DNA of 64,000 nt from Pusillimonas sp. UBA6240 (GCA_002441445.1 DJWC01000004.1:36969-100968), one strand, 5' to 3'. Positions 42,114 to 49,374 are shown, counted from the first letter of the stretch. The notes: generated by a model from the letters alone, not told the origin. Translations and numbers: made by a program.

Positions 42114-42525
42114 GGTAGTTCCTAATTGCGCCGCATGGATAGAGTTGGGAAAGGAACGCGATAGTGATCAATGCTCCATTGGCTGACGAGCCTTCATTGT
42201 TGCTTCGGCTGGGCATTATGTTTGGCAGTTCATTTGCCAACGCACGAATCATTGCTGTTGGAGTGACACCTGGAGGGATACAAAAGTTCTGGCGGTCAAG
42301 TGAATCCGCTATTCCTGAGACAAAACCGGCAAAGTAGGCGGCGCCGATTGCTGTTTCAGGATCCCCGGAAAACTTGTCACCATACAAATTTCTGTAGTGA
42401 GCTGCGTGGATAGCGAAGCTTTCCCCGTCCATGAATGCTGCATATGTTGGCTGAATACCCACACATAACGAGGTGACAAACATCATACGTAGAGCTATTG
42501 GCCAAAAATTTGAAGTTTTCGACAT
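42097..42525 (-). CDS. Rap1a/Tai immunity-family-like secreted protein
   Basis: 142 residues. A signal peptide (ALRMMFVTSLCVGIQPTYAAF) is followed by FMDGESFAIHAAHY, AAYFAGFVSGIADSLDRQNFCIPPGVTPTAMIRALANELP and a closing ALITIAFLSQLYPC. The GxxxGIxD, CxPxGV and FPC-like ends are the pattern of the Rap1a/Tai family, periplasmic immunity proteins against type VI amidase effectors. AT-richer than neighbours and next to the repressor, it looks like a lysogenic-conversion gene. No cognate effector gene is seen in the window. Confidence 0.7.
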   Translation of the reverse strand: MSKTSNFWPIALRMMFVTSLCVGIQPTYAAFMDGESFAIHAAHYRNLYGDKFSGDPETAIGAAYFAGFVSGIADSLDRQNFCIPPGVTPTAMIRALANELPNIMPSRSNNEGSSANGALITIAFLSQLYPCGAIRNYRESTR

Positions 42526-42580
42526 ATCTAGTTACCTGTCATCTAAAAAAAATCCGTTTGACCAGACGAGCTTAATGTGC

Positions 42581-43036
42581 CTACGCCGACCGCTTCGCCC
42601 GCGTCCCTGTACTTTTATGGTTCGGCGTATTACCCGTATAGCGATTGATCTGGTCGTCGATCCATTCCTCAATCGCGTCCTTTTGCTTCTGGGTGAGTTG
42701 GTCGTATCGTTCTTGCGAAATGGACTTGAACGGCCAAGCAAATGGACGGACCTGCGATGTCACCGCATCAGAATCGGTCGGCCGCTTGTCTGAAAACTCA
42801 GCAGCACCGGCAATCTCTTGGGCCAGCCGAGGGCTGATCTCAGCAAGCGAACATCTAAATCCGCGTGCATAGGCTTTAGCTGCTTCCAGACTAATCGGGC
42901 GGATTCCTTTGATGTGCTGATAGATCATGCGCTCACCTCCAGGCACTCCATACTCGGTCGCAAAATGGCGACGCACGACGCCGACGAATCGCGCCGCCAA
43001 GTTATCCGCTTCTTCTTGTGGAGTCCATATTTTCAT
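42581..43036 (-). CDS. Phage repressor-like protein without peptidase domain
   Basis: 151 residues. The N-terminal half holds the DNA-binding region (VRRHFATEYGVPGGERMIYQHIKGIRPISLEAAKAYARGF). The C-terminal half (PFKSISQERYDQLTQKQKDAIEEWIDDQI) is helical. No S24 Ser/Lys dyad or cleavage site is present, unlike lambda CI. The position, divergent from a Cro-like gene with operators between, identifies it. Operator 3 abuts its ATG and no ribosome-binding site precedes it, so the mRNA is probably leaderless and autorepressed. Confidence 0.8.
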   Translation of the reverse strand: MKIWTPQEEADNLAARFVGVVRRHFATEYGVPGGERMIYQHIKGIRPISLEAAKAYARGFRCSLAEISPRLAQEIAGAAEFSDKRPTDSDAVTSQVRPFAWPFKSISQERYDQLTQKQKDAIEEWIDDQINRYTGNTPNHKSTGTRAKRSA

Positions 43037-43049
43037 ATAGCAATGCTAT
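43037..43049. promoter_or_regulatory. Phage operator 3
   Basis: ATAGCAATGCTAT, a perfect palindrome ending next to the repressor ATG (43036). It overlaps a minus-strand TATAGC -10 box, giving autorepression. Confidence 0.8.
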
Positions 43050-43071
43050 ACAAATCCAGCGCTAGCATGGC

Positions 43072-43100
43072 TTGTGCATCAACTATAGCAATGCTATAGT
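43072..43100 (+). promoter_or_regulatory. Cro promoter (pR-like)
   Basis: TTGTGC (43072-43077), 17-base spacer and TATAGT (43095-43100). The predicted start falls at the ATG (43107), so the first message would be leaderless. Confidence 0.6.
43085..43097. promoter_or_regulatory. Phage operator 4
   Basis: ATAGCAATGCTAT within a 17-bp perfect palindrome CTATAGCAATGCTATAG (43083-43099). It overlaps the -10 of the Cro promoter. A degenerate half-site (GCTAGCATGG, 43061-43070) lies between operators 3 and 4. Confidence 0.85.
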
Positions 43101-43106
43101 TTGCGC

Positions 43107-43385
43107 ATGCAGCTACATGAATATCTTTCACAGCCAAATCGGCGAGCAGCCGACCTTGCGAAGCGGCTAGGCGTCTCATCGGCTGTCATCTATCAATGGC
43201 GAGTCGGGAAGCGCCCTGTACCACTTGAATATTGCGCACCGCTGGAGATGGAAACCGGTGGTGCGGTCTCGCGCAAAGAGCTTCGCCCCGACGACTGGCA
43301 CCGCATCTGGCCCGAGCTGGCGGCCGCTGGCGCCGCTGCGAAAGAAACCGCCGCCGAGCCAGCAGGGGAGCATGCCCATGGATGA
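43107..43385 (+). CDS. Cro/YdaS-like helix-turn-helix regulator
   Basis: 92 residues. MQLHEYLSQPNRRAADLAKRLGVSSAVIYQWRVGKRPVPLEYCAPLEMETGGAVSRKELRPDDWHRIWPEL is the typical YdaS/Cro layout: a helix-turn-helix, a basic turn, the VSRKELRPDDW segment and an Ala-rich tail. It is divergent from the repressor. It should compete for the four palindromic operators and start the lytic programme. No ribosome-binding site precedes the ATG. Confidence 0.88.
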   Translation: MQLHEYLSQPNRRAADLAKRLGVSSAVIYQWRVGKRPVPLEYCAPLEMETGGAVSRKELRPDDWHRIWPELAAAGAAAKETAAEPAGEHAHG

Positions 43386-43491
43386 GCACCGCAACCCTTG
43401 GAAACCCGATCCGGCTGATGGTCGGATCCCCATTCATGCTATTCCCCATGCGCCATCGCGCATAACGATCAAAAGTCTAGGAGGCAGGTAA
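43378..43491 (+). CDS. Small phage protein with NPWKP motif
   Basis: 37 residues (MDEHRNPWKPDPADGRIPI...) overlapping the Cro gene end by 8 bases. A GGGGAG ribosome-binding site lies in the cro tail. The motif NPWKPxPxDxR(I/V)PI recurs in the gene at 43963, so the two appear paralogous. Confidence 0.5.
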   Translation: MDEHRNPWKPDPADGRIPIHAIPHAPSRITIKSLGGR

Positions 43492-43531
43492 TGCGGCAAC
43501 TGCGTTATTCCCCCAACGTCCCGCCGGGTGT

Positions 43532-43783
43532 CTACCAGTTGGTGGGGGGGCTCTTGAGCGTTTTTCGCCCTGCCCACGATGTGGCTTCGACCACTAGGAG
43601 CCCGTCGTCCAAATCTATGAACTGTGCGAAATGATCGCGAAGGTTTGCAGTTGTGGTGTTGATGCGTTGGAAGCACCAGACCGATTCGAGAACGCGTGTC
43701 GCGGTGAACTTGCTCAACTCGTCGTAAAGCGGCTGATAGTTGCGCTGCTTTCGTAAATCGTAGCTTAAAAAATACAGGGCCAT
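43532..43783 (-). CDS. Stand-alone Cas2-like protein
   Basis: 83 residues with a ferredoxin-like fold pattern: MALYFLSYDLRKQRNYQPLYDEL, then VLESVWCFQRINTTTANLRDHF and IDLDDGLLVVEAT. The N-terminal beta strand ending in YDL, the central strand and the LLVV strand match Cas2 and Cas2-like small nucleases. No cas1, effector or repeat array is in the window. It runs antisense to the rightward early genes, back to back with the gene at 43784. Confidence 0.7.
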   Translation of the reverse strand: MALYFLSYDLRKQRNYQPLYDELSKFTATRVLESVWCFQRINTTTANLRDHFAQFIDLDDGLLVVEATSWAGRKTLKSPPTNW

Positions 43784-43966
43784 ATGAATACCTCACACGA
43801 TGAAAACCACCAGTGGACGCTTCCGGCAGGAAGCATTGTGAAAGTTGGTGGCATTCCCTATGCACTGGCTTCTGACACCGTCGTGATTGGCGCAATGCCC
43901 CCGCAACAGGTTGTAACTGTTTCTGCGGAAAACGGCAATTCGCAGTCGCAGGGAAGCGGCGCATGA
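43784..43966 (+). CDS. Small phage protein
   Basis: 60 residues (MNTSHDENHQWTLPAGSIVKVGGIPYALASDTVVIG...), beta-rich with a polar tail. It begins one base after the Cas2-like start on the other strand. Its stop overlaps the next ATG (ATGA). Confidence 0.6.
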   Translation: MNTSHDENHQWTLPAGSIVKVGGIPYALASDTVVIGAMPPQQVVTVSAENGNSQSQGSGA

Positions 43967-44244
43967 CCAAGCGAACGAACCCTTGGAAGCCGCGCCCCGA
44001 TGATGACCGGGTCCCTATCGGCCCGGGCGACACCGTTTCAATGCACTGTCCGACTCTCGTCGGCGCGTTGGGTCGGCCCGTAGTCGTGTTCATCGCAAAG
44101 CCTCAAAAACACCACGCGGATGGTCTCTTCGCTGGGATTGCCCAGCACTTCCGTGGCGATGGCTTTGGCCTGCTCCAGCAGTTGTTTTGTCGTGTTTTCC
44201 ATACCCCATTTTTGTCTGTAGGCGGCCTGGCCGTCTATTCGTAG
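43963..44244 (+). CDS. Small phage protein with NPWKP motif
   Basis: 93 residues beginning MTKRTNPWKPRPDDDRVPIGPGDTV. The first 20 residues resemble the product of 43378-43491. The start is coupled to the preceding stop (ATGA). The second half overlaps a plausible antisense gene (44038-44202), so the true 3' extent is uncertain. Confidence 0.45.
   Translation: MTKRTNPWKPRPDDDRVPIGPGDTVSMHCPTLVGALGRPVVVFIAKPQKHHADGLFAGIAQHFRGDGFGLLQQLFCRVFHTPFLSVGGLAVYS
44038..44202 (-). CDS. Small hypothetical protein, antisense candidate
   Basis: 54 residues (MENTTKQLLEQAKAIATEVLGNPSEETIRVVFLRLCDEHD...), a well-formed helical protein that resembles small phage proteins more than the rightward reading does. 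It overlaps the gene at 43963. Its ribosome-binding site is weak. Confidence 0.45.
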   Translation of the reverse strand: MENTTKQLLEQAKAIATEVLGNPSEETIRVVFLRLCDEHDYGPTQRADESRTVH

Positions 44245-44312
44245 TTCCCGTTTTCGTAGTTTCACGCATGGTCGCGTGTGGCTCTATTGGATTTTGATCG
44301 GAGGAATTTGTG

Positions 44313-44537
44313 ATGGATGAGCTTGATGGCAACGTTGAATCGCGGGTGGTGGCGTCCAAGTACGGCAAATGCCTGAGCCGCTGCGATATCCCCATGGCGG
44401 AGGATACCCACGACAAGCTGATCGCTTTGGCCGGACTGGCGGGCATGACCAAGGCCGAATATGCGCGGCTGATCATTGAACGGCACATCTACGGCGCCGC
44501 GGATCAGATACAGCGGCGCGATCCGCTATTGGGGTGA
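44313..44537 (+). CDS. Possible ribbon-helix-helix DNA-binding protein
   Basis: 74 residues. The region SRCDIPMAEDTHDKLIALAGLAGMTKAEYARLIIERHIYG has a strand followed by two helices as in Arc/MetJ-type proteins. GGAGGAAT precedes the start. It may regulate early genes (inference). It lies just upstream of ninB. Confidence 0.6.
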   Translation: MDELDGNVESRVVASKYGKCLSRCDIPMAEDTHDKLIALAGLAGMTKAEYARLIIERHIYGAADQIQRRDPLLG

Positions 44538-44541
44538 GGGC

Positions 44542-44958
44542 ATGGCACGACCTCGCATTTGCCTGACGCCACACACGCGCCCGGGTGCCATTGAAACGGT
44601 CCGACAAGCGCCTGACGGCTTTTATTTCCTTCCGCCGCTTGAGCCGACTGCCACACTGGAGCAGCGGGCCAAGATGTGGGCCATGCTGCGCGACATTTCA
44701 CGGCAAGTGAAATGGGAAATCAACGGTCACCTTGACTACATGTCCGATGAGGATTGGAAGGATACGCTGACTGCTGGCATGCAGAACGAGCTTCGCATCG
44801 CCAAGGGTTTGCGCGGCGGCTTCGTGTCGCTGGGCGTCCGGACCAGTGAGCAGAGCAAGCGCTGGCTGTCGAACTTCATTGAGTTTCTTTACAGTTTCGG
44901 CGCTGAACACGATGTCGTCTGGTCAGAGCCCATCGATGTGCCAGGGTGGGTGCGATGA
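44542..44958 (+). CDS. NinB-family recombination protein
   Basis: 138 residues from the ATG at 44542 (MARPRICLTPHTRPGAIETV). The C-terminal SLGVRTSEQSKRWLSNFIEFLYSFGAEHDVVWSEP block is typical of NinB (lambda Orf), which binds single-stranded DNA and helps load RecA or phage recombinases in place of RecFOR. GAGGGC precedes the start. It is coupled to the downstream Ref-like gene by ATGA. Confidence 0.85.
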   Translation: MARPRICLTPHTRPGAIETVRQAPDGFYFLPPLEPTATLEQRAKMWAMLRDISRQVKWEINGHLDYMSDEDWKDTLTAGMQNELRIAKGLRGGFVSLGVRTSEQSKRWLSNFIEFLYSFGAEHDVVWSEPIDVPGWVR

Positions 44959-45323
44959 AAGGGCGCCCGACAACAAAGGCCGAAAGGCTGTTCCATGGCC
45001 AACTGTGCCGGTTCGTCGGCTGCATTGCGTGCAGACTTGACGGGTATTTCAACGATTACTGCTCCATCCATCATATCGACGGCCGCGTGAAACCCTGGGC
45101 GCATTGGTTTGTCTTGTCGCTCTGCGCTGGCCACCATCAGGATGGCACTGGCGCGCCGGGCCTGCTTGCCGTGCACCCTTGGAAGAACCGCTTCGAGAAC
45201 GAATACGGGCCACAGCCGTTCCTGCTGCGCTACAGCTTGGACATTCTCGAGCGAGAGCACCAGATTATTGTGCCCAACGCTCGGGCAGCGGCTAATGGGG
45301 AGTGGGCGAGGATGGTGGCATGA
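44955..45323 (+). CDS. Ref-family recombination-enhancement nuclease
   Basis: 122 residues. CIACRLDGYFNDYCSIHHIDGRVKPWAHWFVLSLCAGHHQDG...AVHPWKNRFENEYG carries the zinc/HNH-like core of P1 Ref, a RecA-dependent nuclease that cuts DNA in displacement loops. Starts at ATG 44955, overlapping the NinB stop. It fits a recombination role beside ninB. Confidence 0.85.
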   Translation: MKGRPTTKAERLFHGQLCRFVGCIACRLDGYFNDYCSIHHIDGRVKPWAHWFVLSLCAGHHQDGTGAPGLLAVHPWKNRFENEYGPQPFLLRYSLDILEREHQIIVPNARAAANGEWARMVA

Positions 45324-45487
45324 CGCACACACTCAAATCCACGTCACAACAATCACGACGCTTGGCCAGGAAGCTCGCAACGCTCAAGAGCCGTCATGCC
45401 ATGGCGCCATTCGTCCATCAGTGGGCCGTCGCCATGAAGCTGGGCATTGCGGTCGCGTACTACAGCGGCCCGAGGTTTTCAAAATGA
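45320..45487 (+). CDS. Small basic phage protein
   Basis: 55 residues (MTHTLKSTSQQSRRLARKLATLKSRHAMAPFVHQWAVAMKLG...), strongly basic, coupled at both ends by ATGA overlaps. It may bind nucleic acid. Not recognised. Confidence 0.6.
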   Translation: MTHTLKSTSQQSRRLARKLATLKSRHAMAPFVHQWAVAMKLGIAVAYYSGPRFSK

Positions 45488-46287
45488 GAGATTACGGCAA
45501 GGTCCACTCGTCATTTTGGTCAAGCAAGACCATAGACACGCTATCAGAGGATGGCAGGATGCTGGCGCTCTATCTTTTAACCAGCCCGCACAGCACCATT
45601 TCGGGTGTGTTTCGACTGCCTGACGGATACGTTTGCGAAGACATTCGTTGGTCTTCCGAAAGGGTTAATAAAGGGTTCGCGGAACTGTTCGCTAAGGGTT
45701 TCGCTAACCGTTGCGAAACCACTAAATGGGTCTACATTTACAAGCATTTTGAGTGGAATAAGCCGGAAAACCCAAATCAACGAAAAGCGGCGAAGAAAAT
45801 CGCCCTTAGCATTCCTGACGAATGTTCCTGGAAGCCTTTATTCATGCGGGATTGGAGGGATTTTCTCGACATCTCAGAAGAAGAATATCCAAACACTCCG
45901 GTAACCGTTTCGGAACCGTTCCTTAACCAGGAACAGGAACAGGAACAGGAACAGGATAATAGCTCGGAGCAATTAACCCTTGTAAACCCTTCTCCGGAAC
46001 CGCAGGCACCTTCGGTTGAAACCCTGCCGTTGGTCGACGGGTCGGACCATCCGGTTTTTGCGGAGGAGGTCGAGGCGTGGCACGAAGCGTTCCCGGCGGT
46101 CGACGTTGAAAACGAGTTGAAGCGAATGCGGGTCTGGCTCACTGCGAACCCGCGAAAGCGCAAGACCAAGCGGGGCATCAACGCGTTCATCGTCTCCTGG
46201 CTGACTCGCCAGCAGGACCGCGGCGGAGGGTTTCAGCAACGAAGACCTGCGGGCGATGAACCTGACCAGTTCGCGGGGGCCATATGA
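45484..46287 (+). CDS. Phage replication initiation-type protein
   Basis: 267 residues. The N-terminus (RDYGKVHSSFWSSKTIDTLSEDGRMLALYLLTSPHSTISGVFRLPDGYVCEDI) is the winged-helix form seen in phage O-like and DnaT-like replication proteins. The C-terminus (VEAWHEAFPAVDVENELKRMRVWLTANPRKRKTKRGINAFIVSWL) matches the helicase-loading end of such proteins. An EQ repeat (GAACAG x4, 45931-45954) lies in the linker, where replication-origin iterons often occur in lambdoid phages. It precedes the DnaB-like helicase. Confidence 0.8.
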   Translation: MRDYGKVHSSFWSSKTIDTLSEDGRMLALYLLTSPHSTISGVFRLPDGYVCEDIRWSSERVNKGFAELFAKGFANRCETTKWVYIYKHFEWNKPENPNQRKAAKKIALSIPDECSWKPLFMRDWRDFLDISEEEYPNTPVTVSEPFLNQEQEQEQEQDNSSEQLTLVNPSPEPQAPSVETLPLVDGSDHPVFAEEVEAWHEAFPAVDVENELKRMRVWLTANPRKRKTKRGINAFIVSWLTRQQDRGGGFQQRRPAGDEPDQFAGAI

Positions 46288-46655
46288 TCGGCCACCAGTC
46301 CTTGCTGAGCCTGCGCATGGCTGGAATGCGCCCAAGCGACGTGTGGATCGTCTGCCTTGCGGAACACCCTGCCTACGGGCAATTCACGCACCCTGAAGCC
46401 CAAATCGAGTATTTCGGCTTGGGCCAGTACCGCGGATATCCGACGATTCACGTTCTGGATGAGGAGCCAGCAGCGGCACTGGACCTGCGCTGCGTAATCG
46501 GAACCATGGTGCACATCTGCTCAACGACGCGAGAGCGAGGCCTGGCTGTGCTGGATCGGGTATCGCAGTTCTCGCCCCGAAAAGCCATTGCGGCCGGTTC
46601 GTGGGGCATGGTCGGCTTTAAGCCCGGGTTAGGCATGGTGGAGATTCGCGTATGA
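46284..46655 (+). CDS. Hypothetical phage protein
   Basis: 123 residues (MIGHQSLLSLRMAGMRPSDVWIVCLAEHPAYGQF...), alpha/beta, between initiator and helicase genes and coupled to both by ATGA overlaps. It probably helps replication but has no recognised domain. Confidence 0.7.
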   Translation: MIGHQSLLSLRMAGMRPSDVWIVCLAEHPAYGQFTHPEAQIEYFGLGQYRGYPTIHVLDEEPAAALDLRCVIGTMVHICSTTRERGLAVLDRVSQFSPRKAIAAGSWGMVGFKPGLGMVEIRV

Positions 46656-47608
46656 GCCAGATCATCACGCCAGACGATTTTGATTTCCGGGCCTACATGG
46701 TCGAGAGCGAGCCTCAGGTCAAAGTACTGCCCGCCGAGGCTTGGCGCGAGTCCCTGATCGAGCATATCCGCTCTGGCGACCGTTTGACCGGGGCTACGCT
46801 ACCGTGGGCCAAAACGCATGACCACATCCGTTTCCGTCCCGGGGAAGTGACCTTGTGGCAGGGCATCAACGGGCACGGCAAAAGCGAGCTGCTGGGGCAG
46901 GTCACGCTGGGTTTCGCAGCGCAGGATGAGCCCTCGTGCACTGCCAGTTTCGAAATGAAGCCGCAAAATACGCTGCGCCGCTGGCTACGGCAGACAGCGA
47001 TGAACGACGCTCCCGGAGAACGTGCCGTTCACCGGATGTTTGACTGGTCCAGGGGCCGGCTTTGGCTGTACGACCAGGTCGGCACGGTCCGCCCGGAAAT
47101 GGTCTATGCCGTGATGCGTTACTGCGCCGAAAAACTGAAGATCAAGCACATGATCATCGACAGCCTGATGAAGTGCGTGCGTGGCGAGGATGACTACAAC
47201 GGTCAGAAGGACTTCGTGGACATGCTTTGCAGCTTGTCAAAAGACTTGAATCTGCATACGCACCTGGTGCACCACGCGAAGAAGAAGGAATCCGAGGACG
47301 TCAAGCCCGGCAAGTTCGATGCGAAGGGCTCTGGCTCCATCGTCGATCAGGTCGACCAGATGATGACGGTTTGGCGGAACAAGAAAAAGGAGCGCCAGCT
47401 GCTGCTTGCCGAGCGTATGGAAGAGGGCGCCGCTAAGCAGGCCAAGCTGGAAGAACTGGCGGAACAGCCCGACACCCTGCTGATCTGCGACAAAAACCGC
47501 AATGGCGAGTGGGAAGGCCAGATAGCACTCTGGCGCCATGCCCCGAGCCTGCAATTCACCGGCGACAGGCGCCGCGAACCCTTGGACATGATTGGAGCTC
47601 TGGTATGA
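46652..47608 (+). CDS. DnaB-like replicative helicase (RecA-fold)
   Basis: 318 residues. The P-loop is GINGHGKSELLGQV, Walker B is KHMIIDSLMKC, and an HHAKK segment corresponds to the DnaB-type arginine/His region. The N-terminal DnaB domain is missing, as in shorter phage helicases related to Twinkle/RepA. It unwinds DNA at the fork with the upstream initiator. Confidence 0.85.
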   Translation: MSQIITPDDFDFRAYMVESEPQVKVLPAEAWRESLIEHIRSGDRLTGATLPWAKTHDHIRFRPGEVTLWQGINGHGKSELLGQVTLGFAAQDEPSCTASFEMKPQNTLRRWLRQTAMNDAPGERAVHRMFDWSRGRLWLYDQVGTVRPEMVYAVMRYCAEKLKIKHMIIDSLMKCVRGEDDYNGQKDFVDMLCSLSKDLNLHTHLVHHAKKKESEDVKPGKFDAKGSGSIVDQVDQMMTVWRNKKKERQLLLAERMEEGAAKQAKLEELAEQPDTLLICDKNRNGEWEGQIALWRHAPSLQFTGDRRREPLDMIGALV

Positions 47609-48270
47609 GCCTGGAAACGCTTGCTTTTGAATCGATAGAACGGGCCGATCCCTTCGCTTTGGCCCGTAAGGCCGCCTTGGCTTCGGTCGCAAAACCGGAA
47701 GTCAACATCAACATCTTGGCCCTGGACTTGGCCAACAAATGCGGCTGGGCCGTCCGAAATCGCGATGGCCGCATTCTGCACGGAACCGAGGTATTCACTC
47801 CGAGGGATGGCTGGAGCCCAGGGCAGCGCTGGCAGCGTTTCCGGTCCTGGCTGGCGTCAATGGTCGTGGAGCACCAAGTTAACGCGATTGCGTATGAGCT
47901 GGTCATTCAAGGGCAGGGCCGTTCCAGTGTGGCGTCTGGCGACGTGTACGGCGGATTCAAAGCCCTTGTCGAGCTGGCAGCAGACAGCCACAACCTTGAG
48001 CTGCACACGGTCCATGTGGCCACTGTGAAAAGGCACTGGACCGGCTCGGGACGCGCTGACAAACGCGAAATGGTCGCTGAAGCCAGCAGGCGAGGTTTCC
48101 GCGTCCGGGACGACAACGACGCGGACGCGCTGGCCATCCTGCACTGGGCGATCGCGAGGGAGACTGGCGCTTGGAAGCCGGCGCCGCCTAAGCCCAAGAA
48201 GCCCCGCAAAGTCAGTACGGCGGTTGGGCGGGCCAGGGCGCGGGCGGTTGGGCCAGATCTTTTCGGATAA
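47605..48270 (+). CDS. RuvC-like Holliday-junction resolvase family protein
   Basis: 221 residues. RNase-H-fold acidic residues are visible as ILALDLANKCGWAV (first Asp), AYELV (Glu) and DDNDADALAILHWA (last Asps), the order found in phage RuvC-type resolvases. The C-terminus is basic. It would resolve branched DNA before packaging. Coupled to the helicase by ATGA. Confidence 0.8.
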   Translation: MSLETLAFESIERADPFALARKAALASVAKPEVNINILALDLANKCGWAVRNRDGRILHGTEVFTPRDGWSPGQRWQRFRSWLASMVVEHQVNAIAYELVIQGQGRSSVASGDVYGGFKALVELAADSHNLELHTVHVATVKRHWTGSGRADKREMVAEASRRGFRVRDDNDADALAILHWAIARETGAWKPAPPKPKKPRKVSTAVGRARARAVGPDLFG

Positions 48271-48274
48271 GGAA

Positions 48275-48490
48275 ATGGCTGTCGTGACGGCTGAAGTTCG
48301 GCGATGGGAGATGCAGGATCCAGCCAAGGTCATGGAGGCAAAACAGGAACGTCGGCGCCGCTCGTGCGCCGGTTGTAGGGAGATTCGGGTGGTGGCCAAC
48401 CCTTTTGATGGGCGCCGCGAGCTGCGGTGCAAGCTTGGAAACACTGTGGGACAACGATGCAACGACTATCAAGAAAGAACGGCGGGATGA
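48275..48490 (+). CDS. Small zinc-finger-like phage protein
   Basis: 71 residues with CAGCREIR, CKLG and QRCNDY, which could hold a zinc ion, after a long charged helix. ATAAGGAA provides the ribosome-binding site. Resembles small uncharacterised proteins near ruvC-like genes in other phages. Confidence 0.6.
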   Translation: MAVVTAEVRRWEMQDPAKVMEAKQERRRRSCAGCREIRVVANPFDGRRELRCKLGNTVGQRCNDYQERTAG

Positions 48491-48726
48491 AGATGCAGGT
48501 CGGCCACCTTGAATGGTTTCGAGTCCTCCCTTGGGGGCGCTTGCTCCCAAGTTACAAGTGCCGGCGAAGAGGCATTCTTTGCCTTGGGCCTTTCACCGAC
48601 GGCACCATCATTGCACTGGATGGGTCCTGGCAGATTATCTCCGGTGGCATCGTGACGCGCGCCGAACTCGTGGAGTTTTACGGGGTTGGCGGAGAAGAAA
48701 TTGTGAGTTTTTTGGAGAGCCTATGA
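48487..48726 (+). CDS. Hypothetical phage protein
   Basis: 79 residues (MKMQVGHLEWFRVLPWGRLLPSYKCRRRG...), coupled at both ends by ATGA overlaps. Not recognised. Confidence 0.6.
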   Translation: MKMQVGHLEWFRVLPWGRLLPSYKCRRRGILCLGPFTDGTIIALDGSWQIISGGIVTRAELVEFYGVGGEEIVSFLESL

Positions 48727-49325
48727 GCGAGCCACTTTTTAAGACTGCGCACCAGGCGCTCAGTTTCGCGTACAACTTCTCGGACTCCACGCTGGATAGG
48801 CCGCTGATGAGCAGGATGGCCGACAAGGTCAAGCGCACCGGCAAGGGGCTCGCTGGGCTCGATGGCGCCGCACAAGCTGGCATGATCCTGCGCAACCTGA
48901 AAGAGCTGCCGCGGCTGCAGCAGATGATCCTGGTGGCCAGGTTCGCCCGCCGGTCCGACGCCTGCCGTTGCTGCGGCGGCCCAGTGCCGAGCCTTATCTG
49001 GCGGGGGGCCATTCGCGAGATATCGGATGCAGCGGTCTTCCAGGCCTTATCCGGTCATGTCACGATAAGACTGCTACGTGATGGACTGGTGGCCCGATAT
49101 TTTGGCGAGAAGGTCCACATCCAGGAGCTGGCCAAGAAGGCGAACGTCCACCGGGACACGGCGAGCAGGCAAAATGCCCTGATCATCGCGTGGCTGCACG
49201 GCACCCGCTACACAAAAAAGGGAGAGCTACGCGAAGATGGCGTAAAGGGGCAGGAGCAATTGGCCATGGATGCAGCTGAGGATGCGCTCTACAGGGCAGG
49301 CATTGTCGGAAGCGATACCGCCTAG
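48723..49325 (+). CDS. Putative Q-like late antiterminator
   Basis: 200 residues. The central CRCCGG may be half of a metal site. A helix-turn-helix-like segment (VHIQELAKKANVHRDTASRQNALIIAWLHG) lies in the C-terminal half. Sequence alone is not decisive. The context is: it ends the replication operon and is followed at once by a strong promoter (49340-49368) and, 70 bases on, a terminator, the lambda Q - pR' - tR' arrangement. Confidence 0.6.
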   Translation: MSEPLFKTAHQALSFAYNFSDSTLDRPLMSRMADKVKRTGKGLAGLDGAAQAGMILRNLKELPRLQQMILVARFARRSDACRCCGGPVPSLIWRGAIREISDAAVFQALSGHVTIRLLRDGLVARYFGEKVHIQELAKKANVHRDTASRQNALIIAWLHGTRYTKKGELREDGVKGQEQLAMDAAEDALYRAGIVGSDTA

Positions 49326-49339
49326 GGGAATCCCGAGTA

Positions 49340-49368
49340 TTGACCTTGATCCGCGATACCAATATTAT
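49340..49368 (+). promoter_or_regulatory. Late promoter (pR'-like)
   Basis: TTGACC (49340-49345), 17-base spacer and TATTAT (49363-49368), the best sigma-70 match in the area. Predicted start about 49375. Confidence 0.65.
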
Positions 49369-49374
49369 TGGGCT

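Noticed and set aside
43491..43634. Short rightward frame starting MRQLRYSPNVPPGVYQLV
   Set aside because: It overlaps most of the convincing Cas2-like gene and its second half is Ser/Arg-rich shadow sequence, though the start is next to the upstream stop.
43532..43783. CRISPR locus near the Cas2-like gene
   Set aside because: No direct-repeat array, cas1 or effector gene is present in the window.
45931..45954. GAACAG repeats as a replication origin
   Set aside because: Only four short hexamers, coding for a Gln-Glu linker. Iterons would be longer, and there is no AT-rich unwinding region beside them.
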